DNA from: Actinomycetota bacterium
Lineage (GTDB): Bacteria; Actinomycetota; Coriobacteriia; Anaerosomatales; UBA912
Reading direction: 5' to 3'
DNA length: 36,753 bases
Assembly: GCA_018334075.1 (NCBI GenBank)
Contig: JAGXSC010000024.1
Span: 1-36,753 of the forward strand
Shown here: positions 9,706-18,537 of the stretch, piece by piece
How the letters are laid out: each line of letters opens with the position of its first letter
Numbering within the stretch: position 1 is the stretch's first letter
The notes under the pieces: model-generated
What the model was told of the DNA's origin: nothing
Seen by the model: only the letters and a program-made list of their open reading frames with translations
Databases searched by the model: none
Made by a program: the position numbers and the translations under genes

Positions 9706-9714
9706 ATTGTAGCA
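9706..9714 (-). promoter_or_regulatory. Extended -10 promoter of lepA, possibly leaderless
   Basis: On the minus strand TGCTACAAT matches the extended -10 pattern TGnTATAAT at all but one position. The lepA ATG begins 8 bases downstream, about where transcription would start, and no ribosome site lies between. No clear -35 hexamer is present at 16-18 bases. Confidence 0.4.
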
Positions 9715-9749
9715 GGGTCCTGCCGATAAGTGACATTATCTTCATCGAA

Positions 9750-9769
9750 GCCAGCAATATCGAGCTGGC
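9750..9769. repeat. Inverted repeat in the lepA/rpsT divergent gap
   Basis: Perfect six-base arms GCCAGC (9750-9755) and GCTGGC (9764-9769) flank an eight-base centre. It lies between two divergently read genes, upstream of a TATGAT hexamer (9784-9789) that could serve rpsT. It may be an operator or a chance palindrome; the sequence does not decide. Confidence 0.35.
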
Positions 9770-9865
9770 GAACAGAGTGAACCTATGATAGTATTTCCGG
9801 GTTCGGCTTGGCACTTATAGCCCAGCGAACAACTACGATGACAGAGCACCGGAAGGATTTTATAA

Positions 9866-10126
9866 GTGGCAAACATCAAGAGTCAGAAGAAGCGGATTCT
9901 CACTAACGAGAAAGCCCACCAGCGCAACAAGGCTGTAAAGTCCGAAGTAAAGACCGCTATCAAAAAAGTGGATGCATCGATCGCAGCAGGCGATAACTCA
10001 GCCGCCTCATCTGCTGCAAACCATGCTAACCGGCTGCTCGACCGTGCCGTAAGCAAGGGTATAATCCACAAGAACCAGGCAGCGAACAGGAAGTCCGGTC
10101 TCGCGAAGCGAGTCCCCAAGGGATAG
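9866..10126 (+). CDS. rpsT: 30S ribosomal protein S20
   Basis: Primary 16S rRNA-binding protein of the small subunit. The 86-residue lysine/alanine-rich helical protein starts [23 protein letters not shown] and has the S20 pattern throughout, with [25 protein letters not shown] near the end. The start is a GTG at 9866, nine bases after GGAAGG (9851-9856). It is transcribed alone, divergent from lepA and convergent with holA. A likely terminator lies at 10214-10237 inside the 3' end of holA. An unusual start codon in S20 is known to matter for its autogenous control in other bacteria; whether that holds here is inference. Confidence 0.97.
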   Translation: MANIKSQKKRILTNEKAHQRNKAVKSEVKTAIKKVDASIAAGDNSAASSAANHANRLLDRAVSKGIIHKNQAANRKSGLAKRVPKG

Positions 10127-10168
10127 GACCCTTTTCGCTCTTATCTGCCCGATGACGAATCGGTTGAA

Positions 10169-11158
10169 TCAACGTTTGCGTTGGCAGACCGAGATCAACC
10201 AGACTTCAAATGCGAGCCGCGGAGTGCGGCTCGTTTTCATTTCAGCCTCAAGCGAAGCTGCCTGACGCAAACCGTTGACCAATTCCTCCGAGGTGAATCT
10301 CTCGGCCTGCTTGATAAGATTGCGAGCCTGCCATGATTGCATGCCCGCGCCTAGCGCCCGTGCGATCGCATCTGCGGTTCGTGGAACGTCGGGTCTTTGC
10401 AGCATGGCGCGCACTGCGATCAGGTTTCGCAGATGCCTCATGGTCATAGCATGAATTCCATGGATTGATTCCCCCGCCTGCATTTGCCTGGAGAACAATA
10501 CAAGTGCCTGATTGATATCCCTGGCTCCAACGGCATCAAGAAAGTCGAACACCGAGACAGGCGCAGTCTCCAGCATGACTTCTTCGATATCCTCCCGCGA
10601 TAGAGTCTGCTTGTCTCCCAAGAAAGCTACTACCTTGTTGATTTCGGTATCGACATGCCGCAAGTCATATCCCACGGCGCGGACAAAGGACTCAGCGGCA
10701 TCGATGCCGATCTTCTTGCCGCGCTCGGCAAACAGCTGAACGATCGTGCGCGGAAAGTCCTTCTTCGATGGCGACTTATATTCGGCTATGCCTCCGAGTG
10801 CGTCTACCGCCTTGTAGATTCGCAGGTTTTTGGCGATCTTGTTGCAAACGAGGACCACTGTAGCGGCAGGATTTGGGGCGCCGCAGTAATCAGCGAGCAG
10901 CCCAAGCTCTGAGGTGGAAAACTTGTCAGCGCGTTTGACGATAACCAGGCGACGCTCGGCCATCAAAGGCAACATGTTCGCCGAGGAAAGCACTGCTTCG
11001 ATCGAGGCGTTCTCGCCATCAAATACGTCGATATCGAACTCGAAACCACCGGAGTCAATAACGCGTTTCCGGAGTCTATTTACCGCGCTTTGCAGCAAAA
11101 ACTCCTGGTCTCCGTAGATCAGATAGACTGGTTTTAGATCCGCAAGCCCAGAGGGCAT
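10169..11158 (-). CDS. holA: DNA polymerase III delta subunit (clamp-loader wrench)
   Basis: Delta subunit of the clamp loader, which opens the sliding clamp. The 329-residue protein has the N-terminal YLIYGDQEFLL motif, the SSANMLPLMAERRLVIVKRADKF region in two halves (SSANMLPLM, ERRLVIVKRADKF), the sequence YDLRHVDTEINKV in the lid domain, and C-terminal RTPRLAFEVWLI. The ATG at 11158 has GGAGAG seven bases upstream. It lies 88 bases after comEC on the same strand, matching the comEA-comEC-holA order found in many bacteria. It is convergent with rpsT with a 42-base gap. Confidence 0.93.
   Translation of the reverse strand: MPSGLADLKPVYLIYGDQEFLLQSAVNRLRKRVIDSGGFEFDIDVFDGENASIEAVLSSANMLPLMAERRLVIVKRADKFSTSELGLLADYCGAPNPAATVVLVCNKIAKNLRIYKAVDALGGIAEYKSPSKKDFPRTIVQLFAERGKKIGIDAAESFVRAVGYDLRHVDTEINKVVAFLGDKQTLSREDIEEVMLETAPVSVFDFLDAVGARDINQALVLFSRQMQAGESIHGIHAMTMRHLRNLIAVRAMLQRPDVPRTADAIARALGAGMQSWQARNLIKQAERFTSEELVNGLRQAASLEAEMKTSRTPRLAFEVWLISVCQRKR
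10214..10237 (+). terminator. Likely rpsT terminator lying within holA coding sequence
   Basis: Stem GAGCCGC (10214-10220) pairs perfectly with GCGGCTC (10226-10232) across a five-base loop, followed by GTTTTCATTT in the rpsT direction. On the opposite strand no T-run follows, so holA reading would not be stopped. It is 88 bases after the rpsT stop and encodes part of the last 20 residues of HolA. Confidence 0.6.
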
Positions 11159-11246
11159 TAGACATCTCTCCTAAACGTGCGCCTTAGTTTCAATCACAAT
11201 CAGCGAACAGTAAGCGACTGCCATTGTCGCACAAGGTTTGCCACAC

Positions 11247-13532
11247 TCAATGCTCAACCCTGCCACTATCGAGGCAGATGCGAATCTCAGCATCGCGATC
11301 GGTACGAAACACTCTCGAACCTGCCTTCTGCAGCAGTCCCAGCGTCGAGTCCGCGGGGTGCCCGTAGTCGTTGTCGTGAGCCACGCTTATCACCGATGCA
11401 CGTGGGTTGAGGGCGGCGAGAATCTCCTCGCTCAAGCCATCTGCACTGCCGTGATGCGGCACCTTCAACACACATACCGGCTCAAGATAGCCCTCACGAA
11501 GCAGTCTGCCGAGAGGCCCTGTCTCTGCATCGCCGGTCAACAGCATTGAGTGCCTGGAGTTGTCGATGCGGACTATCAGACTTGAATCGTTAATGTCATC
11601 CCCCCTCCAATCCACAGGCGGCCACAGCACATCCCCTTCAATCTTTCCTGCTCGGAAAGTGTCGCCTTTTGAAACCTCCAGTACACCTATACCCAGCCTT
11701 TTTGCGATACCTCTAACCTCTGCGAAGTCATCCTTGTTTGCGGTATCAGGAATCATGAGCGAGTCAATTCTGACAACACCGGCTATCCCTTCGAGTCCAC
11801 CGGTGTGATCATGGTGATCGTGAGTGATAAGTACGCTATCGAGCCTGCGTACCCCGTGTCGCGCGATCGCTTCTCTAAGCACATGGGGATACGCTCCCGT
11901 ATCGATCAGAACCTTTGCCTGACCGCTTTTTAGCAATATCGCGTCTCCCTGACCAACATCAAGCGCGATGGCTGTGCAGCGTCCCGGGCTGACAGGTCCA
12001 AGAGCGATACTTGTGACCACTACGACTGCAATGACGCCTACAAACACGGCCCGCGATCTTTTGACGGGACGCGGCCATATCACCCAAATAGCAATCCCTG
12101 ATGCAACCGTGAACCCGGCTAAGGTTATCCCCGACCCCGCCAGAGGAATGGCAGCGTAAGGAAGACGGGACAGCCAGGAGGCAAGTTCTGCCGAAGCAGA
12201 GGCGGCGACCGTAGATAGCTCAAGAAGAAATGTTCCCGCCCGCGGCCAGAATAGATACACAAATGCGGCCGGCATCCCCAGAGCAAGACTAACGCTGACT
12301 AGCGGAAGAGCAAGAATGTTGGCTATCGGACCGATCACCGAGAGCATGTTGAACACAGAGACACTTATCGGAGAGGTCGCGGCCTGCGCAACTATAGTCG
12401 CGGAAAGAACAGGGGCGAGAAATGCGGCCCTCTTTGGCATCGCTTGCTCTACCCACTCGCTAGCCAAGGAGCCAAATATCGCCAGCCCGGCGACAGCGGC
12501 CACGGACAAGAGCAAACCTATCGAAAACGCCAACGTTGGCCATATCGTGAGCTGAAGCATTATGGCGACTGCCAGCGCACCAAGGCAATCTTCTCGCCGC
12601 TGGGCCAGCGCCGCAAGCGCGGCAATCGCCCCCATGATCAGCGATCGTACCGCCGAGACCTGCGCGCCACTAAGCGCGACATAGCCGCCGCAAGCGATCA
12701 CCACGATCAAAACCCGTATTTTCCTCGGCACTTTCAGTACAATAAGGGTGGCTCCCAGAAGGTATGCGACTATCACCAGGTGTCCGCCGGATACCGCTAT
12801 CAGATGCGACAGTCCGCATATCCTGAAATCTTCCTCGACTGCACTGCCCCTTAGGCGGGACATCTCGCCGATAAGCATGCCTTCGAGAAGAATCGAGCCA
12901 TCTCCCGGGATACTTCGCAACCTTTCAGAGAGACGCTGGCGTGCCGAGGCGGCCATGCCAACTGGTGTTGCCGAGAACGGACCCATCTTTGCGTCGATGA
13001 CCTTCAGGCTGAATGCCTCCCCTCTCCTGTGCGCGCGCCTAGCGACAAACTCACTGGTAGCTCTCTCGCCCACAGAGCCGCGCACAACAACCAGCTGCCC
13101 CGCACGCGGTATGGCGAGATCCTTTGGCCAAAACGCGCCAACGTTCGTGGCCCTTCGGTCAGGACCCGTCAACCGCAACCGCACAAGCGCGCCTCGCTCG
13201 GTCAGAACCGGATCCTCTGTTACCAGCCCGGACTCGTGAATGCTTGTACCCGGTTCATGGGCAAGCGTTGTAGCCCTGATGCTGCTCCAATAAAGACAGC
13301 CGCAAAGCAATCCGGCCATAAATCCGCAGATAGCAATCGGCCAGAGAGCGTGTGTTGCGCGCCTTCTTGCCACCAGCAACACCATCACTAATATTCCAAC
13401 TGCCCCAAGCGCGAGCAGATGCGTCTTCTGCAAATCATCGAGCCAGCGTGCCCATGCGAGTGACTCTGCCGCAACTACACCGAGCCACAGTGAAAGTGCC
13501 GTCCACATGACCGGTGGTAAAGTTGGCCGCAT
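11247..13532 (-). CDS. comEC: ComEC DNA-uptake channel
   Basis: Inner-membrane channel that passes single-stranded DNA during transformation. Order of parts: N-terminal hydrophobic segments and DUF4131 region (about 1-200), a Competence domain of many membrane helices (about 210-510, with LIAVSGGHLVIVAYLLGAT split around residue 250), then a metallo-beta-lactamase-like domain beginning ALDVGQGDAILL and including THDHHDHTGG near residue 569 and VLKVPHHGS. I place the start at the ATG at 13532 (761 residues), which has GAAGG five bases upstream. A TTG at 13580, only one base from the comEA stop, would add 16 residues and lacks a site. The protein looks intact. The window lacks pilus genes, so natural competence is possible but not shown. 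Confidence 0.92.
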   Translation of the reverse strand: MRPTLPPVMWTALSLWLGVVAAESLAWARWLDDLQKTHLLALGAVGILVMVLLVARRRATHALWPIAICGFMAGLLCGCLYWSSIRATTLAHEPGTSIHESGLVTEDPVLTERGALVRLRLTGPDRRATNVGAFWPKDLAIPRAGQLVVVRGSVGERATSEFVARRAHRRGEAFSLKVIDAKMGPFSATPVGMAASARQRLSERLRSIPGDGSILLEGMLIGEMSRLRGSAVEEDFRICGLSHLIAVSGGHLVIVAYLLGATLIVLKVPRKIRVLIVVIACGGYVALSGAQVSAVRSLIMGAIAALAALAQRREDCLGALAVAIMLQLTIWPTLAFSIGLLLSVAAVAGLAIFGSLASEWVEQAMPKRAAFLAPVLSATIVAQAATSPISVSVFNMLSVIGPIANILALPLVSVSLALGMPAAFVYLFWPRAGTFLLELSTVAASASAELASWLSRLPYAAIPLAGSGITLAGFTVASGIAIWVIWPRPVKRSRAVFVGVIAVVVVTSIALGPVSPGRCTAIALDVGQGDAILLKSGQAKVLIDTGAYPHVLREAIARHGVRRLDSVLITHDHHDHTGGLEGIAGVVRIDSLMIPDTANKDDFAEVRGIAKRLGIGVLEVSKGDTFRAGKIEGDVLWPPVDWRGDDINDSSLIVRIDNSRHSMLLTGDAETGPLGRLLREGYLEPVCVLKVPHHGSADGLSEEILAALNPRASVISVAHDNDYGHPADSTLGLLQKAGSRVFRTDRDAEIRICLDSGRVEH

Positions 13533-13581
13533 GGCACCCTTCTCGACCCAAAGATGAGCTATGGATGCCTCGTTGATCAAA

Positions 13582-14283
13582 TCAGTTGACTGTTACCAAG
13601 TCGGCCAACGCCTCGAATTTTTTCTCCCCGATGCCAGACACCCGTTTTAAATCCTCTGGCGCAGAAAAGGGTCCGTTTTTCTCCCTGTCGGCGATGATTC
13701 GTTGCGCAGTCGCGGGACCAACTCCGGGCAAGGTATCAAGCAGCTCCGCGTCAGCCGAATTCAGGTCAACAAGAGCGTTTGCCGGCTGCTGTGCCTGAGG
13801 AACTCCAACTTGCCCTGCCAGGTCTCCGGATTTCACCTCATCGGAGGTGGGGACATATATCTGCTCGCCGTCAGTAATGACTCGCGCAAGATTCAAGGCG
13901 TCTTGCGCCGCACTACCGAGAAAACCCCCCGCGGCGTTGATCGCACCCTGAACCCTGCTGCCCGACGGCAGATAAACAACCCCGGGGCGCATAACTGCGC
14001 CGGCAACGTGTATAACCAGCGTCTCCTCGGCAGATGGCGTGGAATGCAGTGATGGGCGATCGGAGCCGGCCTCCTTCGAGTCGGATGCCACTTCATGGGT
14101 TTGCGATATCGAAAAACCCATTTGATCCTGCCCGGCTGCCTGCGGCCACCATCTGTACAGCGCAAGCGCGGCAATAACCACACAAAGAAGTGCGACTGTG
14201 ATGACAACGCTTCTTCGAGCGCCTCCCAAACCCGCTCGCACGATCAGCTCATCGAACCTTGATTTGCCGATGGAAGAAGACAC
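13582..14283 (-). CDS. comEA: ComEA-type DNA-binding competence protein
   Basis: Membrane-anchored receptor that binds double-stranded DNA outside the membrane and hands it to ComEC. It has one membrane helix near residues 25-45, a low-complexity linker, an SLBB domain (about 90-150, VIHVAGAVMRPGVVYLPSG, INAAGGF), and two helix-hairpin-helix units at the C-terminus (LVDLNSADAELLDTLPGVG and LKRVSGIGEKKFEAL). The start is probably the GTG at 14283 because GGAGG (14292-14296) is eight bases upstream; the in-frame GTG at 14290-14292 touches that site. It is immediately upstream of comEC. Confidence 0.92.
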   Translation of the reverse strand: MSSSIGKSRFDELIVRAGLGGARRSVVITVALLCVVIAALALYRWWPQAAGQDQMGFSISQTHEVASDSKEAGSDRPSLHSTPSAEETLVIHVAGAVMRPGVVYLPSGSRVQGAINAAGGFLGSAAQDALNLARVITDGEQIYVPTSDEVKSGDLAGQVGVPQAQQPANALVDLNSADAELLDTLPGVGPATAQRIIADREKNGPFSAPEDLKRVSGIGEKKFEALADLVTVN

Positions 14284-14343
14284 TTTTTTCACCTCCGTTG
14301 ACGTGAACGCATCAGCGGAGGGGACCTGGATGCTTTACTTGGC

Positions 14344-14370
14344 CAGATACCAGAAAAGCATATCCGTCAA
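14344..14370 (-). promoter_or_regulatory. Candidate comEA operon promoter
   Basis: Minus-strand TTGACG (14365-14370) and TATCTG (14344-14349) are separated by 15 bases, short of the usual 17. They lie in the gap between leuS and comEA, 61 bases before the chosen comEA start. Evidence is hexamer similarity only. Confidence 0.3.
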
Positions 14371-14416
14371 ACTAGTCTCTATCCGAGCCTTAAACCAAAG
14401 TTATCTTCATGCGGCT

Positions 14417-16951
14417 CTAGCTTGCGACAACCACACTGACAAGCTTGCTGGGAACAACGACGACCTTGCGAATCTCGGCATCTTTTGTCCACTCCGAGAC
14501 GGCATCTAGCGCAGCCTCCACAATTGAAGGCTCGGCTGTGTCGATTGCGACCACAATCCTGCCACGGACCTTGCCGTTGACCTGGACTACCATCTCGATC
14601 TCATCGGGAATCACCGCAGCGGCATCAAATACAGGCCACTGAGTGAGGTGTACCGAGTCGCTCTCGCCAAGCACCTCTTGCCACAACTCCTCGGCGATGT
14701 GCGGGGCAAAGGGTGCCAGAAGCCGAGTCAGATCACAAGCGACCTTGCGCTGAAGACTGACATCACGCTCATGGGGCAAAGTAGCGTTTGTATACTCGTA
14801 GGCCGCGTTGGTTAGCTCCATCATTGCGGCTATCGCGGTGTTGAGCTGGAATCGCGCCAGATCGTCGGTCACCTTCTTTATGACCTCGTGGGTTTTTCTG
14901 TACAGGGCCTGCCCGGCCACATCCTGAGGGATGCCGTCGAGGCTGGTCGATCCAGAGGTACCCTGAAGCGTGCTAACAAAACGCCAGACCCGGCCGAGCC
15001 AACGATAGGTCCCCTCCAGACCCTCGTATGACCACTCAAGATCCTTGTCGGGCGGGGCCATAAAAAGAATGTAGAGACGCAGTGTGTCCGCGCCGTACTT
15101 TTCGATTATCTCCTCAGGCGCCACAACGTTGCCTTTGGACTTGGACATCGTCTCGCCGTCCTTCTTGACCATTCCCTGGGTCAAGAGGTTCGTAAAGGGC
15201 TCGGAGAATTCGATCAACCCCATATCACGAAAGACTTTCGTGAAAAAGCGTGAATAGAGCAGGTGCAAAATCGCGTGCTCGATACCGCCGATGTATTGGT
15301 CGACCGGCATCCAGTGATTCGCCTTGCTCTTTTCCCAAATGGCATCGTCGTTTCGCGGATCGCAATAGCGCAGGTAATACCATGATGAGCAGGTGAACGT
15401 ATCCATGGTGTCAGTTTCTCTGCGGGCGGAAGCGCCGCACTTCGGGCAGGTGGTCTGATAGAAGCCCGGATGATCAGCGAGTGTCTGGCCACGAGTGATG
15501 TCGACATCCCCCGGCAGCCTGACAGGAAGCTCTTCGGCGGGAACCGGAACCAAACCGCACGCATCACAATGTATCGCCGGTATGGGATTGCCCCAATAAC
15601 GCTGCCGGCTGATGAGCCAATCACGCAAACGGAAGTTCACCGATTTCCTGCCGAGGCCACGAGACTCAAGCCACTCAATGACTCGCATCACGCCTTGGCC
15701 GCCCTTGGAGGTCGCAACGCCTGTAAACTCTTTGGACTGAACCATGATCCCGGGTCCGTCGTACGCACACTCCCAGTCGACATCGTCCACTACTCGCTCA
15801 TAAGCATCGCGAAGCCGTTCGTAGAGCGGATCATCCTCATGGACAACAACGGGCGGGATAGGCAGTCCGTACTTGCGAGCGAACTCAAAATCTCGCTGGT
15901 CGCCACAGGGAACAGCCATGACAGCGCCGGTCCCGTACTCGAGCAGCACATAGTCGGCGACCCAGACGGGCACCTTCTCGGCATTGACCGGATTGATGAC
16001 GTAGCGGCCGGTAAACGCGCCTCTCTTCTCGCGATCGCCGGAGGATCTCTCTACAGCGGTCTGCCGAGACGCCGCCTCAACTACGGCCATAACCTCCTCG
16101 GCAGATGGAGTGCCATGGACGAACTCGTGGACGAGCGGGTGCTCGGGAGCGAGCAGGAAGAATGTGCAACCGAACAAAGTGTCGGGCCTGGTGGTAAACA
16201 CGGTGATCTTTTCTTCGGTAGGCTCGCCGGCCGCGTCACAGATTGTGAAATCCACCTCGGCACCCTCGGAGCGTCCGATCCAGTTGGCTTGCATCGTTTT
16301 GACCCGCTCAGGCCAACCGGACAAGCTCTCCAAATCATCGAGCAGCTCTTGAGCATAGTGAGTTATCTTCAGGTACCACTGCTCGAGATCCCGTTTGATG
16401 ACAATGCTCTTACAGCGCCAGCATTCGCCATCGCCTATTACCTGTTCATTGGCTAAGACGGTTGCGCAACTGGGGCACCAGTTAACTGGCGAGAGCCTTC
16501 GCTCGACCAGATCCCGCTCCCACATTTTCAGGAAGATCCATTGCCCCCAGCGATAATAATCTTCGTCGCAAGTAACAACGCTGCGATTCCAGTCATAACT
16601 AAAGCCCATTCGCTCAAAGCTGCTTTTTTGCTTTTCGATATTGGTATACGTCCAAGTTGCGGGATGTGTATTCCCTTTGATGGCGGCGTTCTCGGCGGGC
16701 AAGCCAAAAGCGTCCCAGCCCATAGGGTGCAAAACGTTGTAGCCCTTCATTTTTAGATAGCGGGCCACCACATCGCCGATAGTGTAATTCCTGACATGCC
16801 CCATGTGGATGTCTCCCGAAGGGTATGGAAACATCTCCAGAACGTAATACTTTGGCCTGGAGGCATCTTCACCCACGGCATATAGATTGGAGCTTCTCCA
16901 TGCATCCTGCCACTTGCCCTCTATTTGCTGCGGCTCAAAATCGCGAATCAC
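14417..16951 (-). CDS. leuS: Leucyl-tRNA synthetase
   Basis: Class I synthetase that charges tRNA-Leu. It contains the HIGH signature as [13 protein letters not shown] near residue 50, the CP1 editing domain ([26 protein letters not shown]), the zinc-binding WCPSC and CWRC regions, the KMSKS motif as TMSKSKGN, and the C-terminal anticodon-binding region ending in the VNGKVRGRI motif. The GTG at 16951 gives 844 residues and has GGAGG (16957-16961) five bases upstream. A TTG at 16963 would overlap that site. No T-box leader is visible upstream. It lies 83 bases downstream of the PASTA gene and may share its transcript. Confidence 0.97.
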   Translation of the reverse strand: MIRDFEPQQIEGKWQDAWRSSNLYAVGEDASRPKYYVLEMFPYPSGDIHMGHVRNYTIGDVVARYLKMKGYNVLHPMGWDAFGLPAENAAIKGNTHPATWTYTNIEKQKSSFERMGFSYDWNRSVVTCDEDYYRWGQWIFLKMWERDLVERRLSPVNWCPSCATVLANEQVIGDGECWRCKSIVIKRDLEQWYLKITHYAQELLDDLESLSGWPERVKTMQANWIGRSEGAEVDFTICDAAGEPTEEKITVFTTRPDTLFGCTFFLLAPEHPLVHEFVHGTPSAEEVMAVVEAASRQTAVERSSGDREKRGAFTGRYVINPVNAEKVPVWVADYVLLEYGTGAVMAVPCGDQRDFEFARKYGLPIPPVVVHEDDPLYERLRDAYERVVDDVDWECAYDGPGIMVQSKEFTGVATSKGGQGVMRVIEWLESRGLGRKSVNFRLRDWLISRQRYWGNPIPAIHCDACGLVPVPAEELPVRLPGDVDITRGQTLADHPGFYQTTCPKCGASARRETDTMDTFTCSSWYYLRYCDPRNDDAIWEKSKANHWMPVDQYIGGIEHAILHLLYSRFFTKVFRDMGLIEFSEPFTNLLTQGMVKKDGETMSKSKGNVVAPEEIIEKYGADTLRLYILFMAPPDKDLEWSYEGLEGTYRWLGRVWRFVSTLQGTSGSTSLDGIPQDVAGQALYRKTHEVIKKVTDDLARFQLNTAIAAMMELTNAAYEYTNATLPHERDVSLQRKVACDLTRLLAPFAPHIAEELWQEVLGESDSVHLTQWPVFDAAAVIPDEIEMVVQVNGKVRGRIVVAIDTAEPSIVEAALDAVSEWTKDAEIRKVVVVPSKLVSVVVAS

Positions 16952-17033
16952 ATGCGCCTCCAATGCCAGAAAATGTCCTTACGAATTCTAGACGAGGAAT
17001 GCCGATATCGAAATGCCGAGAGCGAAAGCAAGC

Positions 17034-18149
17034 TTATTGAGAAGCCAACCACTCGCCCAGGCCGCGATATATTGAACGGGCAACAGCGTCGGACCACCTC
17101 GGGTCGGCGAGCAAAGCCGCGTCACTTGTCACCGCTTGCGAACCAAGCGCGATTCGCACCGCAGGAACAGGCAGCGCGGTTGTCACCGCATCCCCCACAG
17201 TCTCACTTGATCGGGCGGCCTTCTCATCCTGAGCAAATGAACCGGATAGCGCACGGGTCAAACTGAGCGCCTGATCGTAGGTTTGCGGCGCCGATATCCT
17301 GTTCACGGTCCGAATATCGATTCCGGGCCGCTGCGGATCGTTTACTACATCGATTCCCACGACGGCCGACACCGTGCCTGTTACCAGTGCGGAGCGAGCA
17401 GCCAGCGATATATCTTCGCTCGTGACCGAACGCGTGATGATGACCCGTGCGCCAGCCGCCTCAAACAGGGAGCGCAGCCTTCTTGCCACTTCAAGCGGCG
17501 GGTCGACCGGCGGATCGGCATTCGCCGCATCCTGCTCTCCTTCGGCCACCAAAGCCCGCACAGGCGCAGGATCCAAAACCACGATCTTGCCGGAGAGCTC
17601 GAGAGGAACCAACGCAGGAATGTCTTCGGGTGCTGTCGCCACAAACACTCGCACGATATCTCCAGTGCGAACGGTCGCCCCCGGGGAAGGGTTCGTGGAT
17701 ACGACAGTTCCCATCGGCTGATCCGAGACCGCGCTATCCTCGGTAAGCACAAGACCGCGGCCTTCGAGCCTTGATCTAGCCACAAGGATCGAGTACCCCA
17801 TAACGTCCGGCAAAATGAACTCTTCTATACCCGCCGAGACGCGCAGGGTCACAACTTCACCCTGGCCGAGCGTTGCCCCAGGCGCGGGTTCCTGCTCAAG
17901 GACCGTCCCTGCGGGTGATGGATCGAACACCCTGTCCACAACGAGAATCTCTAAGCCGGCTAAGTTGAGCCTGGCCTCGGCCTCGCTCTCCTGAACCCCT
18001 ACCAGCTCCGGCACCTCGGTAAGAGCCAGTCTGGTATTGAGGAGGAGCGCTGACGCGACAAGTATCGGGAGAAGCACCGCCAGCCCCGCTACAACATATA
18101 CTACCCTTGGAACGAAGGGTGGTCTTTTGGGTCGATCTCTGTCAATCAT
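17034..18149 (-). CDS. Membrane PASTA protein with degenerate N-acetylmuramoyl-alanine amidase domain
   Basis: A 371-residue protein with one N-terminal membrane helix (about 16-37), two PASTA repeats (about 44-107 and 111-173, both with the PxxGxxV...P.PG...G pattern), and a C-terminal region whose layout follows Amidase_3 cell-wall hydrolases (about 187-370). PASTA domains bind peptidoglycan or beta-lactam-like ligands outside the cell. In active Amidase_3 enzymes the zinc ligands and catalytic Glu fall in DPGHGG, a Glu before the first helix, SIHAN and VELG. Here the matching places read DPAP (193-196), PLEVA with E220, GID (265-267) and IALG (333-336), so both His and the catalytic Glu are missing. 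It is probably a non-catalytic wall-binding protein. I do not know a gene name. The ATG at 18149 has GGGAGA about nine bases upstream. Confidence 0.75.
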   Translation of the reverse strand: MIDRDRPKRPPFVPRVVYVVAGLAVLLPILVASALLLNTRLALTEVPELVGVQESEAEARLNLAGLEILVVDRVFDPSPAGTVLEQEPAPGATLGQGEVVTLRVSAGIEEFILPDVMGYSILVARSRLEGRGLVLTEDSAVSDQPMGTVVSTNPSPGATVRTGDIVRVFVATAPEDIPALVPLELSGKIVVLDPAPVRALVAEGEQDAANADPPVDPPLEVARRLRSLFEAAGARVIITRSVTSEDISLAARSALVTGTVSAVVGIDVVNDPQRPGIDIRTVNRISAPQTYDQALSLTRALSGSFAQDEKAARSSETVGDAVTTALPVPAVRIALGSQAVTSDAALLADPRWSDAVARSIYRGLGEWLASQ

Positions 18150-18181
18150 GCGTACATTCTCCCGCTATGTTGGCATCGGCC

Positions 18182-18208
18182 TTGCAGAAAACGTGGCTTG
18201 TGTATAAC
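18182..18208 (+). promoter_or_regulatory. Candidate fmdB promoter
   Basis: TTGCAG (18182-18187) and TATAAC (18203-18208) are 15 bases apart, in the 113-base gap between the divergent PASTA gene and fmdB. The hexamers are good but the spacing is short. Confidence 0.35.
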
Positions 18209-18262
18209 CTTTCACACTACTCAAAATCGTTTACCCGAAACATCGTATAAGGAGCATACCAG

Positions 18263-18526
18263 ATGCCAAAGTATGACTTTCGTTGCACCTCCTGTGGCGA
18301 GATAACAGAGGTGACGATGAGCGCCGGTTCCAAAAATTCGGAACCTTGCGGCAGCTGCGGAGGCGCCCTCAAGCGTATATTTACCCCGGTCGGCGTTGTG
18401 TTCAAGGGCTCGGGCTTTCACAACACCGACTACAAGCCACGGCAAAGCGAAAAGCCCGAAGGTGGATCGTGTGACAGCGCCGGATCCAAAGACTCCTGCC
18501 AGAAGTGTCCTGCCTCGGCGAGCTGA
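18263..18526 (+). CDS. FmdB-family zinc-ribbon protein
   Basis: Small putative regulatory protein of the FmdB family, 87 residues, single zinc ribbon. It starts MPKYDFRCTSCGEITE and has a second Cys pair CGSCGG at about 29-34, then the family KRIFTPVGVVFKGSGFHNTDY segment (here in two pieces: KRIFTPVGVVFKGSG, FHNTDY). The C-terminal tail has three more cysteines. AAGGAG lies about nine bases before the ATG. It stands alone on the plus strand, convergent with glpX after an 11-base gap. The family's function is not established, and binding of DNA or another partner is only assumed. Confidence 0.88.
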   Translation: MPKYDFRCTSCGEITEVTMSAGSKNSEPCGSCGGALKRIFTPVGVVFKGSGFHNTDYKPRQSEKPEGGSCDSAGSKDSCQKCPASAS

Positions 18527-18537
18527 CAACCAACCGG

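Noticed and set aside
15470-16456. A 328-codon open frame on the plus strand across leuS
   Set aside because: It mirrors the leuS reading and has no start signal or motif; leuS motifs across the same bases are intact.
16952-17033. Possible T-box leader before leuS
   Set aside because: The gap is only 82 bases and lacks the T-box sequence and specifier stem.
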